Positions 18,293 through 30,640 are shown, counted from the first letter of the stretch. The stretch is DNA of 64,000 nucleotides from Alteripontixanthobacter maritimus (GCF_003340475.1 NZ_QBKA01000002.1:1001501-1065500), one strand, 5' to 3'. Made by a program: numbers and translations. The notes: a model not told the origin generated them from the sequence alone.

Positions 18293-19036
18293 ATGCCAAG
18301 GATTACTGACACCATGTTGAAAGCTCTTTCCGTTGCCGGCGTTGCGCTCGCGCTTACCTTCGGGCCAGCCGCATCCGCGCAGGATACTGACGAGGCAAGC
18401 CCGGCCAGCAGCTTTACTTACGAGGCAGTCAATTTCGACACTGCCGTGGACCGCGATGATATCCTGGTACTCGACCTGTCCAACGGGCAGCGTGTGCAGA
18501 TCCGCTTAATGGATGCCTGGGCCCCCGGACATGTCGACCGGGTGAAGACTTTGGCCCGGCAGGGCTTCTACGACGGCGTGATCTTTCACCGTGTGATCGA
18601 GGGTTTCATGGCGCAGACCGGCGACCCTACCGGCACGGGGCAGGGTGGCAGCCAGCTTCCCGACCTCAAAGCGGAATTCAATCCCATGCCGCATTTGCGT
18701 GGCACCGTTTCGATGGCTCGCGCGAACGAAGATGACAGCGCCAACAGCCAGTTTTTCATCACGTTCTATCCGCGCTTCTCGCTGGACAAGAAGTACACCA
18801 ATTTCGGCCGCGTGATCTCCGGCATGGGCGCTGTGGATGCAATCAAGCGCGGCGAGCCGCCGGTCGATCCGACGCGGATCGTGCAGGCTTCGATCGCATC
18901 CGATAACAAGCCGGTACCGGCTCCGCAGGCTTTCGCTCCGGCAGCATCGCCGGTGTCGGCATCAACGGGCGAGCAGGAAGCGCCGAAGTTTGATGGTGTC
19001 AGTATCGAGGAACTGGGCGCTCCCATCGGCGAGTAA
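18293..19036 (+). CDS. Exported cyclophilin-type peptidyl-prolyl isomerase
   Basis: A 247-residue protein with a signal peptide (hydrophobic run ending near ASAQ, residue 30) and a cyclophilin domain (about 55-200) containing FHRVIEGFMAQTGDPTGTG, SMARANEDDSANSQFFIT and NFGRVISGM. It should catalyse proline isomerisation of periplasmic proteins. The C-terminal 45 residues are Pro/Ala rich and probably disordered. The ATG at 18314 (MLKALSVAG) is an equally good start and gives a more usual signal peptide. It precedes queA by 62 bases. Confidence 0.9.
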   Translation: MPRITDTMLKALSVAGVALALTFGPAASAQDTDEASPASSFTYEAVNFDTAVDRDDILVLDLSNGQRVQIRLMDAWAPGHVDRVKTLARQGFYDGVIFHRVIEGFMAQTGDPTGTGQGGSQLPDLKAEFNPMPHLRGTVSMARANEDDSANSQFFITFYPRFSLDKKYTNFGRVISGMGAVDAIKRGEPPVDPTRIVQASIASDNKPVPAPQAFAPAASPVSASTGEQEAPKFDGVSIEELGAPIGE

Positions 19037-19098
19037 GAATTTCGGGCATTTCTGCGCCCGACCAACCAACACCGGAAAAATTCGGATAGGGGCATCCC

Positions 19099-20127
19099 AT
19101 GCGCGTTGACCTGTTCGATTTCGACCTGCCAACCGAGAACATCGCCCTGCGCCCGGCCCGCCCGCGCGATTCCGCCCGGCTGCTGGTCGCGCGCGGAGCC
19201 GAACCATTCGACGACAGCATCGTGAGCGAGTTGCCGCAGCTGCTGGAACCGGGCGATGTTCTGGTTTTCAACGACACCCGCGTCATCCCCGCCCAACTGG
19301 AAGGGAAGCGCGGCAATGCTGCCATTGGCGCAACCCTGCATAAACGGATCGACCTGCGCCGCTGGCAGGCCTATATCCGCAATGCCAAACGTTTGAGCAC
19401 AGGTGATCGGATCGACTTTCCCGCAGAAGTTCAGGCCACCGCGGAACATCGCCACGATGACGGAAGCTGGACGCTGGCCTTCGCGGGTGACGAACCGGTC
19501 GAGGTGCTGCTGGAACGGGCCGGCAATATGCCCCTGCCACCCTATATCGCCCGCAAACGTGGAACCGACGAACAGGATCGCGAGGACTACCAGACCATGT
19601 TTGCGGCGGAAGATGGCGCGGTGGCGGCTCCGACCGCTGCGCTCCATTTTACGCCGGACCTGATCGCGGCATTGGACGAACGCGGGGTTGGGCGCGAAAC
19701 ACTAACCTTGCATGTCGGCGCGGGGACGTTTCTTCCGGTCAAGGCCGAAGACACCGACGACCACGCCATGCACAGCGAATGGGGCCGGATCGAGCCGGAT
19801 GTGGCAAGGCGCCTTAACGAGGCGCGCGCACGCGGCGGTCGCATCATCGCCGTGGGCACCACCAGCCTCCGCCTGTTGGAAAGCGCGGCGCGACCTGATG
19901 GCACCATCGAAGCATTTGCCGGCGACACGGATATTTTCATCACGCCGGGCTACGCATTCCGCGCAGTGGACGGCCTGATGACCAATTTCCATTTGCCCAA
20001 ATCCACTCTGATGATGCTGGTCAGTGCGCTGGTCGGGCGCGACCGGATCATGGCGGCATATGCTCATGCCATCGCGCAGGACTACCGTTTCTACAGCTAC
20101 GGCGATTCCAGCCTGCTGCTTCCATAA
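19099..20127 (+). CDS. queA: S-adenosylmethionine:tRNA ribosyltransferase-isomerase
   Basis: Adds the epoxycyclopentanediol precursor to preQ1 in tRNA during queuosine synthesis. The 342-residue length is normal, with the start [18 protein letters not shown], the FNDTRVIPA motif and the C-terminal [16 protein letters not shown] motif. tgt, the enzyme that inserts preQ1, lies 2.7 kb downstream on the same strand, so both queuosine steps are clustered here, interrupted by an ABC exporter and a permease gene. Confidence 0.97.
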   Translation: MRVDLFDFDLPTENIALRPARPRDSARLLVARGAEPFDDSIVSELPQLLEPGDVLVFNDTRVIPAQLEGKRGNAAIGATLHKRIDLRRWQAYIRNAKRLSTGDRIDFPAEVQATAEHRHDDGSWTLAFAGDEPVEVLLERAGNMPLPPYIARKRGTDEQDREDYQTMFAAEDGAVAAPTAALHFTPDLIAALDERGVGRETLTLHVGAGTFLPVKAEDTDDHAMHSEWGRIEPDVARRLNEARARGGRIIAVGTTSLRLLESAARPDGTIEAFAGDTDIFITPGYAFRAVDGLMTNFHLPKSTLMMLVSALVGRDRIMAAYAHAIAQDYRFYSYGDSSLLLP

Positions 20128-20154
20128 CCGCGTGTTTCGCGATAGCGCGGCGAT

Positions 20155-21099
20155 ATGGACACCATCCTCAGCCTTCGCGGCCTGACAAAAACCTATACGA
20201 GCGGGCTGACCGCGCTCGACAATGTACACCTCGATATCCGGAAGGGCGAGATCTTCGCTCTGCTCGGTCCCAATGGTGCCGGGAAGACCACACTGATCGG
20301 CGCGGTGTGCGGGCTTGTCCGGCCTACCGCCGGCAGCGTTCACGCCTTCGGTCTGGATATGGCGAAGGATTGGCGGCGCGCGCGCGGGCGGATTGGGTTG
20401 GTGCCGCAGGAAATCGGGACTGATATGTTCGACACGGTAGAGCGGCAGGTTGCCTATTCACGCGGCATGTTCGGATGCGCACCGGACAAGTCCCGGATCG
20501 AGGAGGTGCTGCGCAGCCTCAGCCTGTGGGACAAGCGTTCTTCCGAAGTTCGCACGCTGTCGGGCGGGATGAAGCGACGGGTAATGATCGCCAAGGCGCT
20601 CTCGCACGATCCCGACCTACTTTTCCTGGACGAGCCCACCGCCGGGGTCGACGTCGAATTGCGCCGCGACATGTGGCGGCAGATCGATACGCTGCGCGAA
20701 CAGGGCGTCACTATCATCCTGACCACGCATTACATCGAAGAGGCCGAGGAGATGGCCGACCGGGTCGGCGTGATCGATAAGGGCCGTGTGCTGCTGGTCG
20801 ACGGCAAGGAAGCGATTATGGGCCGGCTTGGCCGGACAGAGGCACATTTCACGCTAGCCGAACCTCTCACCACGCTACCCACCGCAATCGGCGAAATGCC
20901 GGTCACGCTGGAAAATGGCGGCACGTGGATATGCTATCGCGGCGGCGATGGCAGTGGACAGGGCAAGCAGGAAGTAGCCGATCTCGCGCGTATCCTGGTG
21001 GAAGAGGGCATTATTTTCACCGCCATCGAACAAAAGGAATCCAGTCTGGAGGATATCTTCGTGCAGCTGGTTAAGGACGGCCAGGGGGCAGGTGTATGA
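20155..21099 (+). CDS. ABC-2 type transporter ATP-binding protein
   Basis: A 314-residue ATPase with Walker A GPNGAGKTT (38-46), signature LSGGMKRR, Walker B LLFLDEPTAGVD and H-loop TTHYIEEAEEMADR. It belongs to the CcmA/NodI-like branch that drives ABC-2 exporters. The C-terminal 80 residues are a variable accessory region. The permease start overlaps its stop by 4 bases (ATGA), so the pair forms one transporter. Substrate unknown; drugs, polysaccharide or lipid are possible. Confidence 0.93.
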   Translation: MDTILSLRGLTKTYTSGLTALDNVHLDIRKGEIFALLGPNGAGKTTLIGAVCGLVRPTAGSVHAFGLDMAKDWRRARGRIGLVPQEIGTDMFDTVERQVAYSRGMFGCAPDKSRIEEVLRSLSLWDKRSSEVRTLSGGMKRRVMIAKALSHDPDLLFLDEPTAGVDVELRRDMWRQIDTLREQGVTIILTTHYIEEAEEMADRVGVIDKGRVLLVDGKEAIMGRLGRTEAHFTLAEPLTTLPTAIGEMPVTLENGGTWICYRGGDGSGQGKQEVADLARILVEEGIIFTAIEQKESSLEDIFVQLVKDGQGAGV

Positions 21100-21881
21100 G
21101 CAGTCCATTGACCGGCGGTATCAACTGGCGGGGCGCTTACGCCATTTACAAGAACGAACTCGTTCGGGCGTGGCGCGCCGTGTTCGGGACCATCGTTTCG
21201 CCGGTCCTTACCACCAGCCTCTATTTCATCGTCTTCGGCGCGGCTATTGGCGGGCGCATGGCAGAAGTTGGGGGCGTACCATATGGCGCGTTCATCGTGC
21301 CCGGCCTGCTTATGCTGACGTTGCTTTCCGAAAGCACTTCCAACGCCAGTTTCGGCATTTACATGCCGCGCTTTACCGGCGCGATCTATGAACTGTTGTC
21401 CGCACCCGTTGGCGTGACCGAAACGCTGATCGGATTTGTCGGTGCGGCTGCCACCAAGAGCCTGATTCTGGCTGCCATCATCCTGGCGACAGCGACATTA
21501 TTCGTCGATTACCGGATCGAGCATCCGCTGCTGGCGCTGGGATACATCATCCTCGTATCTGCCAGCTTCTCCATGCTGGGCTTCATACTCGGCATCTGGG
21601 CAGAGGGGTTCGAGAAATTGCAGATGATCCCGTTGCTGGTTCTGACCCCGCTGACATTCCTGGGGGGCACGTTCTACAGCATCGATATGCTGTCCGGCCC
21701 GTGGCAGACGGTCGCGCTGTTCAATCCGATCTTCTATCTGGTCAGCGGGCTGCGCTGGACGTTCTATGGACAGGCGGACATCAGCATCGGGCTGGCAACG
21801 GGGCTGACCTTCGGCTTCCTCGCCTTGTGCATCGCCACCATCGCGTGGATTTTTCACACCGGTTGGCGGCTCAGAAGCTAA
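21096..21881 (+). CDS. ABC-2 type transporter permease
   Basis: A 261-residue integral membrane protein with about six helices, the ABC-2 membrane domain paired with the preceding ATPase through a 4-base ATGA overlap. The middle LTPLTFLGGTFYSIDMLSGPW and late NPIFYLVSGLRWTFYG stretches are typical of ABC-2 permeases of the NodJ/YadH kind. It converges with the TauE-like gene, with 12 bases between stops. Confidence 0.92.
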   Translation: MSSPLTGGINWRGAYAIYKNELVRAWRAVFGTIVSPVLTTSLYFIVFGAAIGGRMAEVGGVPYGAFIVPGLLMLTLLSESTSNASFGIYMPRFTGAIYELLSAPVGVTETLIGFVGAAATKSLILAAIILATATLFVDYRIEHPLLALGYIILVSASFSMLGFILGIWAEGFEKLQMIPLLVLTPLTFLGGTFYSIDMLSGPWQTVALFNPIFYLVSGLRWTFYGQADISIGLATGLTFGFLALCIATIAWIFHTGWRLRS

Positions 21882-21893
21882 GGGTAGGGCGCG

Positions 21894-23956
<2,063 letters not shown>

Positions 23957-23962
23957 ACGAAA

Positions 23963-23988
23963 AAGGGCGGCCCCGTAGGACCGCCCTT
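23963..23988. terminator. Bidirectional terminator between tgt and rpsD
   Basis: AAGGGCGG (23963-23970) pairs with CCGCCCTT (23981-23988) around a 10-base loop. On the minus strand the hairpin is followed by a run of T, giving a standard intrinsic terminator for rpsD. On the plus strand it is followed by CTGTAATT, a weaker terminator for tgt. Confidence 0.85.
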
Positions 23989-24015
23989 CTGTAATTCGCA
24001 AATCGTCGCAGCAGT

Positions 24016-24630
24016 TTAGCGCGAGTAAAATTCGACCACCAGGTTCGGTTCCATCGTGACGGGGTAAGGCACTTCGTCCAGCTTGGGGACGCGGGTGTAG
24101 GTAACCTTGTCGGTGCCGTCAGGTGCGACATAATCGGGAATTTCACGCTCGGGCAGGCTCTGCGCTTCGATGACGAGCGCCATTTCCTGCGCCTTGGAGC
24201 CAAGGCTGATAACGTCGCCGACGTGGCAGCGGCGGCTTGCCACGTTGCACTTCACACCGTTCACGCGGATGTGGCCGTGGCTCACGATCTGGCGGGCGGC
24301 GAAGATCGTCGGCGCGAACTTGGCGCGATAGACAATCATGTCGAGGCGGCGTTCGAGCAGACCGATCAGGTTCTGGCCGGTATCGCCCTTCATCGCGGAC
24401 GCTTCGGTATAGGTGCGCTTGAACTGCTTCTCGGTCACGTCGCCGTAATAGCCCTTGAGCTTCTGCTTGGCACGCAGCTGCAGGCCGAAGTCGGAAACCT
24501 TGGACTTGCGACGCTGGCCGTGCTGGCCGGGGCCGTAGGAACGCTTGTTGACCGGCGAATTGGGCCGGCCCCAGATGTTTTCGCCCATGCGGCGATCAAG
24601 TTTATGCTTCGAGCTGGTACGTTTCGTCAT
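24016..24630 (-). CDS. rpsD: 30S ribosomal protein S4
   Basis: The 204-residue primary 16S rRNA-binding protein that nucleates 30S assembly. It begins [20 protein letters not shown] and has the S4 RNA-binding domain (about 95-155) with [23 protein letters not shown] and [10 protein letters not shown]. This is the alphaproteobacterial form, encoded alone and outside a large ribosomal protein operon. It is followed by an intrinsic terminator. The 5' leader is long (about 155 bases), which leaves room for S4 autoregulation, but I cannot show this. Confidence 0.97.
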   Translation of the reverse strand: MTKRTSSKHKLDRRMGENIWGRPNSPVNKRSYGPGQHGQRRKSKVSDFGLQLRAKQKLKGYYGDVTEKQFKRTYTEASAMKGDTGQNLIGLLERRLDMIVYRAKFAPTIFAARQIVSHGHIRVNGVKCNVASRRCHVGDVISLGSKAQEMALVIEAQSLPEREIPDYVAPDGTDKVTYTRVPKLDEVPYPVTMEPNLVVEFYSR

Positions 24631-24794
24631 AATGCATCTTTCAATTTGCTAATCGCGGCCCGTATGGCAGCGTTTCAACCCGGGATCGCACCATGGGTAC
24701 CCTTGCGGGGAAACCCACGCGGCCACTGCTTCACCGGGATGCAGGGCCAATCGGACGCCGCCTGTTGCCAGACGAATGACCGAACGAAGGCGCG

Positions 24795-24823
24795 CGTCTA
24801 GCACTATGGCTCGCACGGTCAAG
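24795..24823 (-). promoter_or_regulatory. Candidate promoter for rpsD
   Basis: TTGACC (24818-24823, minus strand) and TAGACG (24795-24800) are separated by 17 bases. Transcription would start about 155 bases before the rpsD ATG. The 263-base gap between rpsD and the chorismate mutase gene holds no other gene; its GC-rich hairpins around 24690-24730 could be part of an rpsD leader. Confidence 0.4.
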
Positions 24824-24893
24824 CCTTGTGGTTCGGCGGCTGATAGGCGGTTGGCTCTCGACAAAGGCCAAGCAAATTGCCATCGGACGCGCC

Positions 24894-25229
24894 ATGCCAG
24901 ACAATGAGACTGCACTTACGCGCGAAGCTGCCGCGACAATGCCGGATGAATGTATGACGATGGCGGAAGTGCGCCGCGGCGTGGACGCTACCGACCGCGA
25001 ATTGTTCGCCCTGCTGGAACGGCGTTTCGGATATATGCGGGCAGCCGCTCGGATCAAGCAGGACCGCGGGGAAGTCCGCGACGAAGCGCGCAAGGCTGCC
25101 GTTATCGCCGCCATTCGCGAAGATGCAGTCCAGGCCGGATTGCCAGCGCGCGAACTGGCCGAGATATGGGAAAAGCTGGTCGAGGCGTCGATCGCCTATG
25201 AATTCGCCGAGTGGGACCGCATACGCTGA
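24894..25229 (+). CDS. Chorismate mutase (AroQ class)
   Basis: A 111-residue all-helical protein. The RRGVDATDRELFALLERRF run followed by MRAAARIKQDRG reproduces the first helix of AroQ chorismate mutases with its conserved Arg, Asp and Lys residues. It would convert chorismate to prephenate for Phe and Tyr synthesis. A PchB-like isochorismate lyase role is a less likely alternative. ATG at 24894 is used; ATG at 24939 would shorten it by 15 residues and still keep the domain. Monocistronic, divergent from rpsD. Confidence 0.85.
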   Translation: MPDNETALTREAAATMPDECMTMAEVRRGVDATDRELFALLERRFGYMRAAARIKQDRGEVRDEARKAAVIAAIREDAVQAGLPARELAEIWEKLVEASIAYEFAEWDRIR

Positions 25230-25320
25230 TCCGTCGTCCCTTCATCCGAGTGGATTGGCGAGATTACTCTGCACAACGTTTACAGGTTGGCTGTAATCGA
25301 ACTTTTCACTCTTCCAGCGT

Positions 25321-26076
25321 TCAATTGTCCGACCGTGACCGATCCTCACGCGACAAATGTGTCAGCACACCGCGTAGGGTTCGCACTTCCATATGGTTCC
25401 AGCCCGGTTTGGTAAGCACTGTCCTGAGATTACGGCGGGTCACTTCGTTGCGGCCTTTCGGGTAGAAATATCCCTTTGGCTCCAGCAGGGTCTCGAAGTG
25501 CGCCACCAGCCCTTCCAGTTCTTCCTGCGGGGCAGGCGGCAGGATTTCCTCTACTGTAGGCTGGGCAAGATGTTCGTGCTGTGACCATTCGTAGGCGCAC
25601 AGAATGACTGCCTGCGCAAGATTGAGCGAGCCGAAGTCAGGGTTGATCGGTACGGTCAGGATTGCACGGGCAAGCGCGACATCGCTGGCTTCCAGCCCGG
25701 AACGTTCCGGACCGAACAGGATCGCGCTGCGGCCTTCGACCTTTGCGATCGTGTCCGCCGCCTCTCGCGGGGTGACCACGGGTTTGGTCACCCCGCGTTT
25801 CCTTACTGTGGTGGCATAGACATGGGCGCAATCGGCCACTGCGTCGGCCGTTGTCTCGAAAACGGCCGCGTTTTCCAGCACAATGTCTGCACCGGCAGCG
25901 GCAGGGCCGGCGCTGGGATTGGGCCAGCCATCGCGCGGCGTGACCAGCCGCATTTCGACCAGCCCGAAATTCAACATGGCGCGGGCCGCCTTGCCAATGT
26001 TCTCCCCCAATTGCGGGCGGACGAGCACCATGACTGGCCGCTTTTCGGCCATTGTGTCAGCAATGTTGTCAGCCAT
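25321..26076 (-). CDS. trmJ: tRNA/rRNA methyltransferase of the TrmJ/TrmH SPOUT family
   Basis: A 251-residue SPOUT methyltransferase. The N-terminal [18 protein letters not shown] motif, the middle [10 protein letters not shown] motif and the [13 protein letters not shown] knot motif are intact. TrmJ methylates the 2'-O of residue 32 in tRNA, while some relatives act on rRNA; the C-terminal extension fits TrmJ. ATG at 26076 overlaps the end of nrdR by 8 bases; ATG at 26052 is an alternative. It is the last gene of the rpiB-glyA-nrdR run. Confidence 0.85.
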   Translation of the reverse strand: MADNIADTMAEKRPVMVLVRPQLGENIGKAARAMLNFGLVEMRLVTPRDGWPNPSAGPAAAGADIVLENAAVFETTADAVADCAHVYATTVRKRGVTKPVVTPREAADTIAKVEGRSAILFGPERSGLEASDVALARAILTVPINPDFGSLNLAQAVILCAYEWSQHEHLAQPTVEEILPPAPQEELEGLVAHFETLLEPKGYFYPKGRNEVTRRNLRTVLTKPGWNHMEVRTLRGVLTHLSREDRSRSDN

Positions 26077-26635
26077 CGAACAGGTCGTTCTTTCCCGGCC
26101 CGCGCAAGGCTTTGGCAGGTTTGGAAGGCTTGGCCGAATGTTCGGCAGGACCGGTTCCTGCTTCGCCCCCGGCCTCCTGCACGGCGCTGGCAAATTCCTC
26201 GAAGTCCCGAGCTTCGCCAAAATCGCGATAGACGGATGCGAAGCGGATATAGGCGACGGAATCAATCTGCCGCAGGCCGTCCATTACCATTGCGCCGATA
26301 GCGGAGGAGGGCACTTCCGTCTCACCCGCGGTTTCAACCTGCCGCTGGATCCCGCTGACGAGCTGATCAATCCGGTCCTGTGATACGCCGCGCTTCCGGC
26401 AGGCGAGCGAAACGGATTGCTCCAGCTTGTGGCGGTCGAAATTCTCGCGCCGAGCTTCGCCGCCGTCCCGCCCGGACTTTACCACCGTAACCTCGCGCAA
26501 TTGCACGCGTTCGAAGGTGGTAAAGCGCGCCCCGCAGGACGAACATTGGCGGCGGCGGCGGATGGCCGCGTTATCTTCTGCCGGGCGGCTGTCCTTTACC
26601 TGGCTGTCATCATGCGCGCAGAAAGGACAGCGCAT
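26069..26635 (-). CDS. nrdR: Transcriptional repressor NrdR
   Basis: A zinc-ribbon and ATP-cone repressor of ribonucleotide reductase genes that senses dATP/ATP. The 188-residue protein has CPFC and CSSC zinc ligands (first 35 residues) and an ATP-cone (about 49-139). The C-terminal 40 residues are an Ala/Glu/Pro-rich extension beyond the usual 150-160 residue length. It follows glyA and a small membrane gene on the minus strand; glyA-nrdR linkage is common in alphaproteobacteria. No nrd gene is in the window. Confidence 0.96.
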   Translation of the reverse strand: MRCPFCAHDDSQVKDSRPAEDNAAIRRRRQCSSCGARFTTFERVQLREVTVVKSGRDGGEARRENFDRHKLEQSVSLACRKRGVSQDRIDQLVSGIQRQVETAGETEVPSSAIGAMVMDGLRQIDSVAYIRFASVYRDFGEARDFEEFASAVQEAGGEAGTGPAEHSAKPSKPAKALRGPGKNDLFDG

Positions 26636-26638
26636 GGG

Positions 26639-26971
26639 TTACGGGCGGACGCGCTTGTAGAAAGCGTATGCGGCACCGGCAGCGAGACCGAGAGGCAGCG
26701 AGACAACCGGCAAAATTGCCCCTGCGACGGCGCCGATTGCGGCGCCGGTCAGGACAGGTTTGGTCGAAGGGTGGGCCATGCCATCCTTCAACATACCGGT
26801 CGCCTCTTGCTGGGCAGCGCCCACGAAGTCCGCACCGCCGCTGTTTCGCGCGCCCGATGGTCCATCGCTATCGCCGCTTTTGCGATAGGCCTGCTTGGTT
26901 GGCTTAACCTCGTCCTCGGTTGCGGTCATCGGGGGGAGGTTGTCGTTCGGATTGTCATTGGGATTGTTCAT
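26639..26971 (-). CDS. Small glycine-zipper membrane protein of unknown function
   Basis: A 110-residue protein, not recognised as a named family. The first 55 residues are Asn/Asp/Pro rich and acidic, probably disordered. The C-terminus is a Gly/Ala-rich hydrophobic hairpin (GAAIGAVAGAILPVVSLPLG, then LAAGAAYAFYKRVRP), typical of glycine-zipper inner-membrane proteins. It sits between glyA (4 bases upstream) and nrdR (3 bases downstream), so it is cotranscribed. ATG at 26971 is chosen; an upstream ATG lies inside glyA. Confidence 0.7.
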   Translation of the reverse strand: MNNPNDNPNDNLPPMTATEDEVKPTKQAYRKSGDSDGPSGARNSGGADFVGAAQQEATGMLKDGMAHPSTKPVLTGAAIGAVAGAILPVVSLPLGLAAGAAYAFYKRVRP

Positions 26972-26975
26972 GGTC

Positions 26976-28295
26976 TTATCTTCCTGGATAGACGGGGAAT
27001 GCGTCACACAGTGAAGCGACGCGCTGCTGCACCGAACGTTCCACATCCGGATCGCCGTCCGCACCCTGTCTCGAAAGGCCGTCCACCACTACTGCAATCA
27101 ACTGGCCGATGGTGCGGAATTCTTGGGTGCCGAAGCCTCGCGTGGTGCCGGCAGGTGTGCCGAGGCGGATACCGCTGGTAACGAACGGACTGCGCGTATC
27201 GTAAGGAATGCCGTTCTTGTTGCAGGTCAGCCAGGCACGATCGAGGCCCTTTTCGGCGTCCTTGCCGGTGACGTTCTTGGCAGTCAGATCGACCAACATG
27301 GAGTGGTTATCCGTCCCGCCCGACACGATCCGCAAGCCGTTCTCTTCAAGGCTTGCGGCCAGCGCGCGGGCATTGTCGACCACGGCTGCCGCATATTCGG
27401 CGAAGTCGGGACGCAATGCTTCGCAAAATGCCACGGCCTTTGCCGCAACGATGTGCATCAGCGGGCCGCCCTGCAAGCCGGGGAAGACTGCCATGTTGAG
27501 CGGCTTCGTAAGTTCGGGATCGTTCCAGAGCATGATGCCCGACCGCGGGCCTCGCAGGCTTTTATGCGTAGTGCTGGTCACGATATCGGCATGGGGGAAG
27601 GGCGATGGATGCGCGCCGCCCGCGACCAGGCCGGAGATGTGGCTCATATCGACCATCAGGTAGGCACCGACCTCGTCCGCGACCTTGCGGAATGCCGCCC
27701 AGTCCCATGTGCGCGAATATGCCGTACCGCCGGCGATGATAAGCTTGGGCTTGTGCTCCTTGGCGGTCGCCATCACGGCGTCCATGTCGATCAGCTCGTC
27801 TTCCTTGCGCACCCCGTACGCCACCGGGTTGAACCATTTGCCGGACATGTTGACGGGGCTGCCATGCGTCAGGTGACCGCCTGAATTCAGGTCAAGACCC
27901 ATAAAGGTGTCGCCCGGCTGCAAAAGTGCAAGAAAAACCGCTTGGTTCATTTGGCTACCGGAATTCGGCTGCACATTGGCAAAATCACATCCAAACAACT
28001 GTTTGGCGCGATCTATTGCCAGGGTTTCGACCACGTCGGCATATTCGCATCCGCCATAATAGCGTTTGCCTGGGTAACCCTCTGCGTACTTGTTCGTGAA
28101 GACGGAGCCGGCGGCTTCCAGAACGGCACTGCTGGCGATATTTTCCGAAGCAATCAGTTCGATCCGGTCGCGTTGCCGCTCCAGCTCGCCATCGATTGCG
28201 GCGGCAATGTCCGGATCGGCATCGGACAGGCTGTCATGCCAGAAACGGTCCATCGGCTCGCGATTTCGGTCGGATGCTGCTTGGGTCGCCATCAT
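26976..28295 (-). CDS. glyA: Serine hydroxymethyltransferase
   Basis: PLP enzyme interconverting serine and glycine with transfer of a one-carbon unit to tetrahydrofolate. The 439-residue length is normal. It shows [37 protein letters not shown], and the PLP-lysine motif [11 protein letters not shown]. The ATG at 28295 overlaps the rpiB stop (ATGATG: TGA inside it); a second in-frame ATG at 28292 is equally possible. With nrdR and purL in the window it serves nucleotide and C1 metabolism. Confidence 0.97.
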   Translation of the reverse strand: MMATQAASDRNREPMDRFWHDSLSDADPDIAAAIDGELERQRDRIELIASENIASSAVLEAAGSVFTNKYAEGYPGKRYYGGCEYADVVETLAIDRAKQLFGCDFANVQPNSGSQMNQAVFLALLQPGDTFMGLDLNSGGHLTHGSPVNMSGKWFNPVAYGVRKEDELIDMDAVMATAKEHKPKLIIAGGTAYSRTWDWAAFRKVADEVGAYLMVDMSHISGLVAGGAHPSPFPHADIVTSTTHKSLRGPRSGIMLWNDPELTKPLNMAVFPGLQGGPLMHIVAAKAVAFCEALRPDFAEYAAAVVDNARALAASLEENGLRIVSGGTDNHSMLVDLTAKNVTGKDAEKGLDRAWLTCNKNGIPYDTRSPFVTSGIRLGTPAGTTRGFGTQEFRTIGQLIAVVVDGLSRQGADGDPDVERSVQQRVASLCDAFPVYPGR

Positions 28296-28732
28296 GAATC
28301 TTTCAGGTTCGAGAGTTTATCGACGCGGCGCTGGTGGCGGCCGCCCAGGAAATTGGTTTCGAGAAAAGCCGTCACGCACGCTTTCGCCATGTCGCTACCG
28401 GTTAGCCGCGCACCCATAGCGATACAGTTCGCATCGTTATGTTCGCGGGCGAGACTGGCGGACAGAGGCTCCGATACGAGGGCGCAACGTACCGCTGCAT
28501 TGCGGTTGACCGCAATCGAGATACCGATCCCGCTCCCACATAGCGCGATACCGCGCTCCGCCGTATCGTCCGCAACCACGCTGGCCAGCTTCGCGCCGTA
28601 ATCGGGATAGTCTACGCTTTCGCCCGGTTCAGGACCGAGATCCGCAACTTCGTGTCCATTTTCGACCAGCCAATCGCGCAGATCGGCCTTTAATTCGGTC
28701 GCAGCATGATCGGAAGCTATGGCAATGCGCAT
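28292..28732 (-). CDS. rpiB: Ribose-5-phosphate isomerase B
   Basis: Interconverts ribose 5-phosphate and ribulose 5-phosphate. The 146-residue protein has DHAATELK near the start and the catalytic Cys65 in [27 protein letters not shown] follows. ATG at 28732 is the family start; the open frame continues far upstream, but only antisense to the M28 peptidase. It overlaps the glyA start by 4 bases, so the two are translationally coupled. The rpiB-glyA order is typical of alphaproteobacteria. Confidence 0.95.
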   Translation of the reverse strand: MRIAIASDHAATELKADLRDWLVENGHEVADLGPEPGESVDYPDYGAKLASVVADDTAERGIALCGSGIGISIAVNRNAAVRCALVSEPLSASLAREHNDANCIAMGARLTGSDMAKACVTAFLETNFLGGRHQRRVDKLSNLKDS

Positions 28733-28912
28733 CGGGACGGGGCCTTGGGTGTGGGCGGGTGTTGGGAACTGCGAAGGAGCTGCATATAATGGTCCCGCGC
28801 GCCAAAGGCTACCGATAACCCGCACTATTCCACGGCTACACGCGTGGCCGAAACCCCGTGTCCCTTGACGATCAGAGATCACGTCAGCATTGCTGCCGGG
28901 GAGGGGATTTTC

Positions 28913-30637
28913 ATGCGGAATTTTATCTGGTTGGCGGGCATTTTGGTCGCCGCAATGGTGCTTGCGATATTTGCCACCACACCGCCCGCTCCGATTGGGT
29001 CCGATGCACCCGAAACCGAGTTCTCCGCCGGCCGTGCGATGGAGGACATCCGCGTGGTGGCCGCCGCACCGCGTCCCACGGGCAGCGCCGCCAATGCTCG
29101 TGCGCTCGATTACCTGTCCGCCCGGATGGAGGCGCTGGGTATGGACGTTTCGACGCAGGAACAACCCTTGCCGGACAGGGCCGCTGGCGGCCTGCTTCAG
29201 AATTTGGACGTGGTTGGCGAGCCCCGACCGACTGGCGATCTGACCATGACCAACCTCACCGGCATTCTGCGCGGAACCGATCCTTCGCTGCCCGCCATCA
29301 TGTTGATGAGCCATCACGATACCGTCGTGGCTTCCCCGGGGGCGAGCGACGATACGACAGGCGTGGCGGTGTCGCTGGAAGTCGTTCGCGCCTTGCGCGC
29401 GGCCGGGCCGCAGCGGCGCGACGTGGTAGTGCTGATGACCGACGCGGAGGAGCTGGGGCTGAACGGTGCACGCTATTTCTTCGAGGAAGACCCGCTGCGC
29501 AGCCGGATCGGCGCGATCATTAACATGGAAGCTCGCGGCGCGGGCGGACGCACGTCGCTGTTCCAGACATCGGCCCAAAATGGCGAGGCGGTGCAGCTTT
29601 TCGCCGATAGCGTATCGCGTCCTGCGGGCACTTCGCTATCGGTGCTCGTATATCTTCTGCTGCCGAACAACACCGATCTTACACCTGCGCTGACGGGCGA
29701 TTATACCGCTTATAATTTCGCGTTTATCGGGCGGCCCGGCCTGTATCATTCACCCATGGCGACGCCTGAAAACCTGGATCAGGGTTCGGTGCAGGATATG
29801 GGGGCGCAGGTGCTGGCGCTGACGGCGGCGCTGGCCGACACAGCGGAATTGCCCGGCAAGGCACCCGATGTCGCGTTTTTTGATGTGTTCGGACTGTTCA
29901 CGTTGGTGTTCGCGCCATGGTGGGGCTGGCTATTCCTCGTGGTCGGTGTCGCCGGAATTGCCAGCGCGAGCAGTGCCAGCTTCGATGTGCGCCAGTTCTT
30001 CGCAGGTGCTTGGCGTGCAGCAGGTTTGCTGCTGCTGTTAGTGTTCACGATGTGGGTGCTCAACATGCTTACCGGCCCGGGTAGCGGAGAGTTCGCCTAT
30101 TACGACCGGCTCGCCGCAATCCCGCGCATGGAATGGATGGCGCTAATGGGTTCGCTCGCTGCCGTGGTCATGGTGTTGCGGAACGCAGATAAGGGGCCGA
30201 GCGGGTTTGCCGGCTTTGCTCTGGTACCGGCCGCTTTGGGTCTTGGATTACAGGCGATGTACCCATCCGCCGCTTATGTCGTGACTATTCCCATAATGTT
30301 CGCCGGGATCGCAGTTGCGGCGATACAATTCGGCCGATCGGCGGGCAGAATTGTTGCGGCGGTACTGGCCGCGGTTGTGGTCGGTTACAACATCAGTCTC
30401 GCGCATCAAATCATGCAGGGCGTAGGGCCGGACCTGCCAATGGCCGTTGTCTTGCCGGTTCTGATGGCAGTAATGCTGCTCATTCAGTTTTGGCCGAAGC
30501 TGCCTGGTAGGACAACTTGGCTGATGGCGGGCGGTTTGCTGCTGGCGGCAGTAGCGATTGCGCTTTGGATACGGTTCGATGCGCCGGCTGAAACCGTGGC
30601 AAACTATGCCGTGTCGGAGGACAGCAAAAGCAAGTAA
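28913..30637 (+). CDS. Membrane-bound M28 family metallopeptidase
   Basis: A 574-residue protein with an N-terminal membrane anchor, an M28 peptidase domain (about 55-300) and a C-terminal half of about seven membrane helices. Zinc ligands are visible in MSHHDT, ASDDTTGVA, DAEELGLNG, MEARG and the late YHSPMATPE. The arrangement is like fungal vacuolar membrane protease Pff1 and bacterial homologues. It is probably an aminopeptidase facing the periplasm. ATG at 28913 follows a strong GGGGAGGGG element. It diverges from rpiB and converges on rpoD. Confidence 0.85.
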   Translation: MRNFIWLAGILVAAMVLAIFATTPPAPIGSDAPETEFSAGRAMEDIRVVAAAPRPTGSAANARALDYLSARMEALGMDVSTQEQPLPDRAAGGLLQNLDVVGEPRPTGDLTMTNLTGILRGTDPSLPAIMLMSHHDTVVASPGASDDTTGVAVSLEVVRALRAAGPQRRDVVVLMTDAEELGLNGARYFFEEDPLRSRIGAIINMEARGAGGRTSLFQTSAQNGEAVQLFADSVSRPAGTSLSVLVYLLLPNNTDLTPALTGDYTAYNFAFIGRPGLYHSPMATPENLDQGSVQDMGAQVLALTAALADTAELPGKAPDVAFFDVFGLFTLVFAPWWGWLFLVVGVAGIASASSASFDVRQFFAGAWRAAGLLLLLVFTMWVLNMLTGPGSGEFAYYDRLAAIPRMEWMALMGSLAAVVMVLRNADKGPSGFAGFALVPAALGLGLQAMYPSAAYVVTIPIMFAGIAVAAIQFGRSAGRIVAAVLAAVVVGYNISLAHQIMQGVGPDLPMAVVLPVLMAVMLLIQFWPKLPGRTTWLMAGGLLLAAVAIALWIRFDAPAETVANYAVSEDSKSK

Positions 30638-30640
30638 AAC

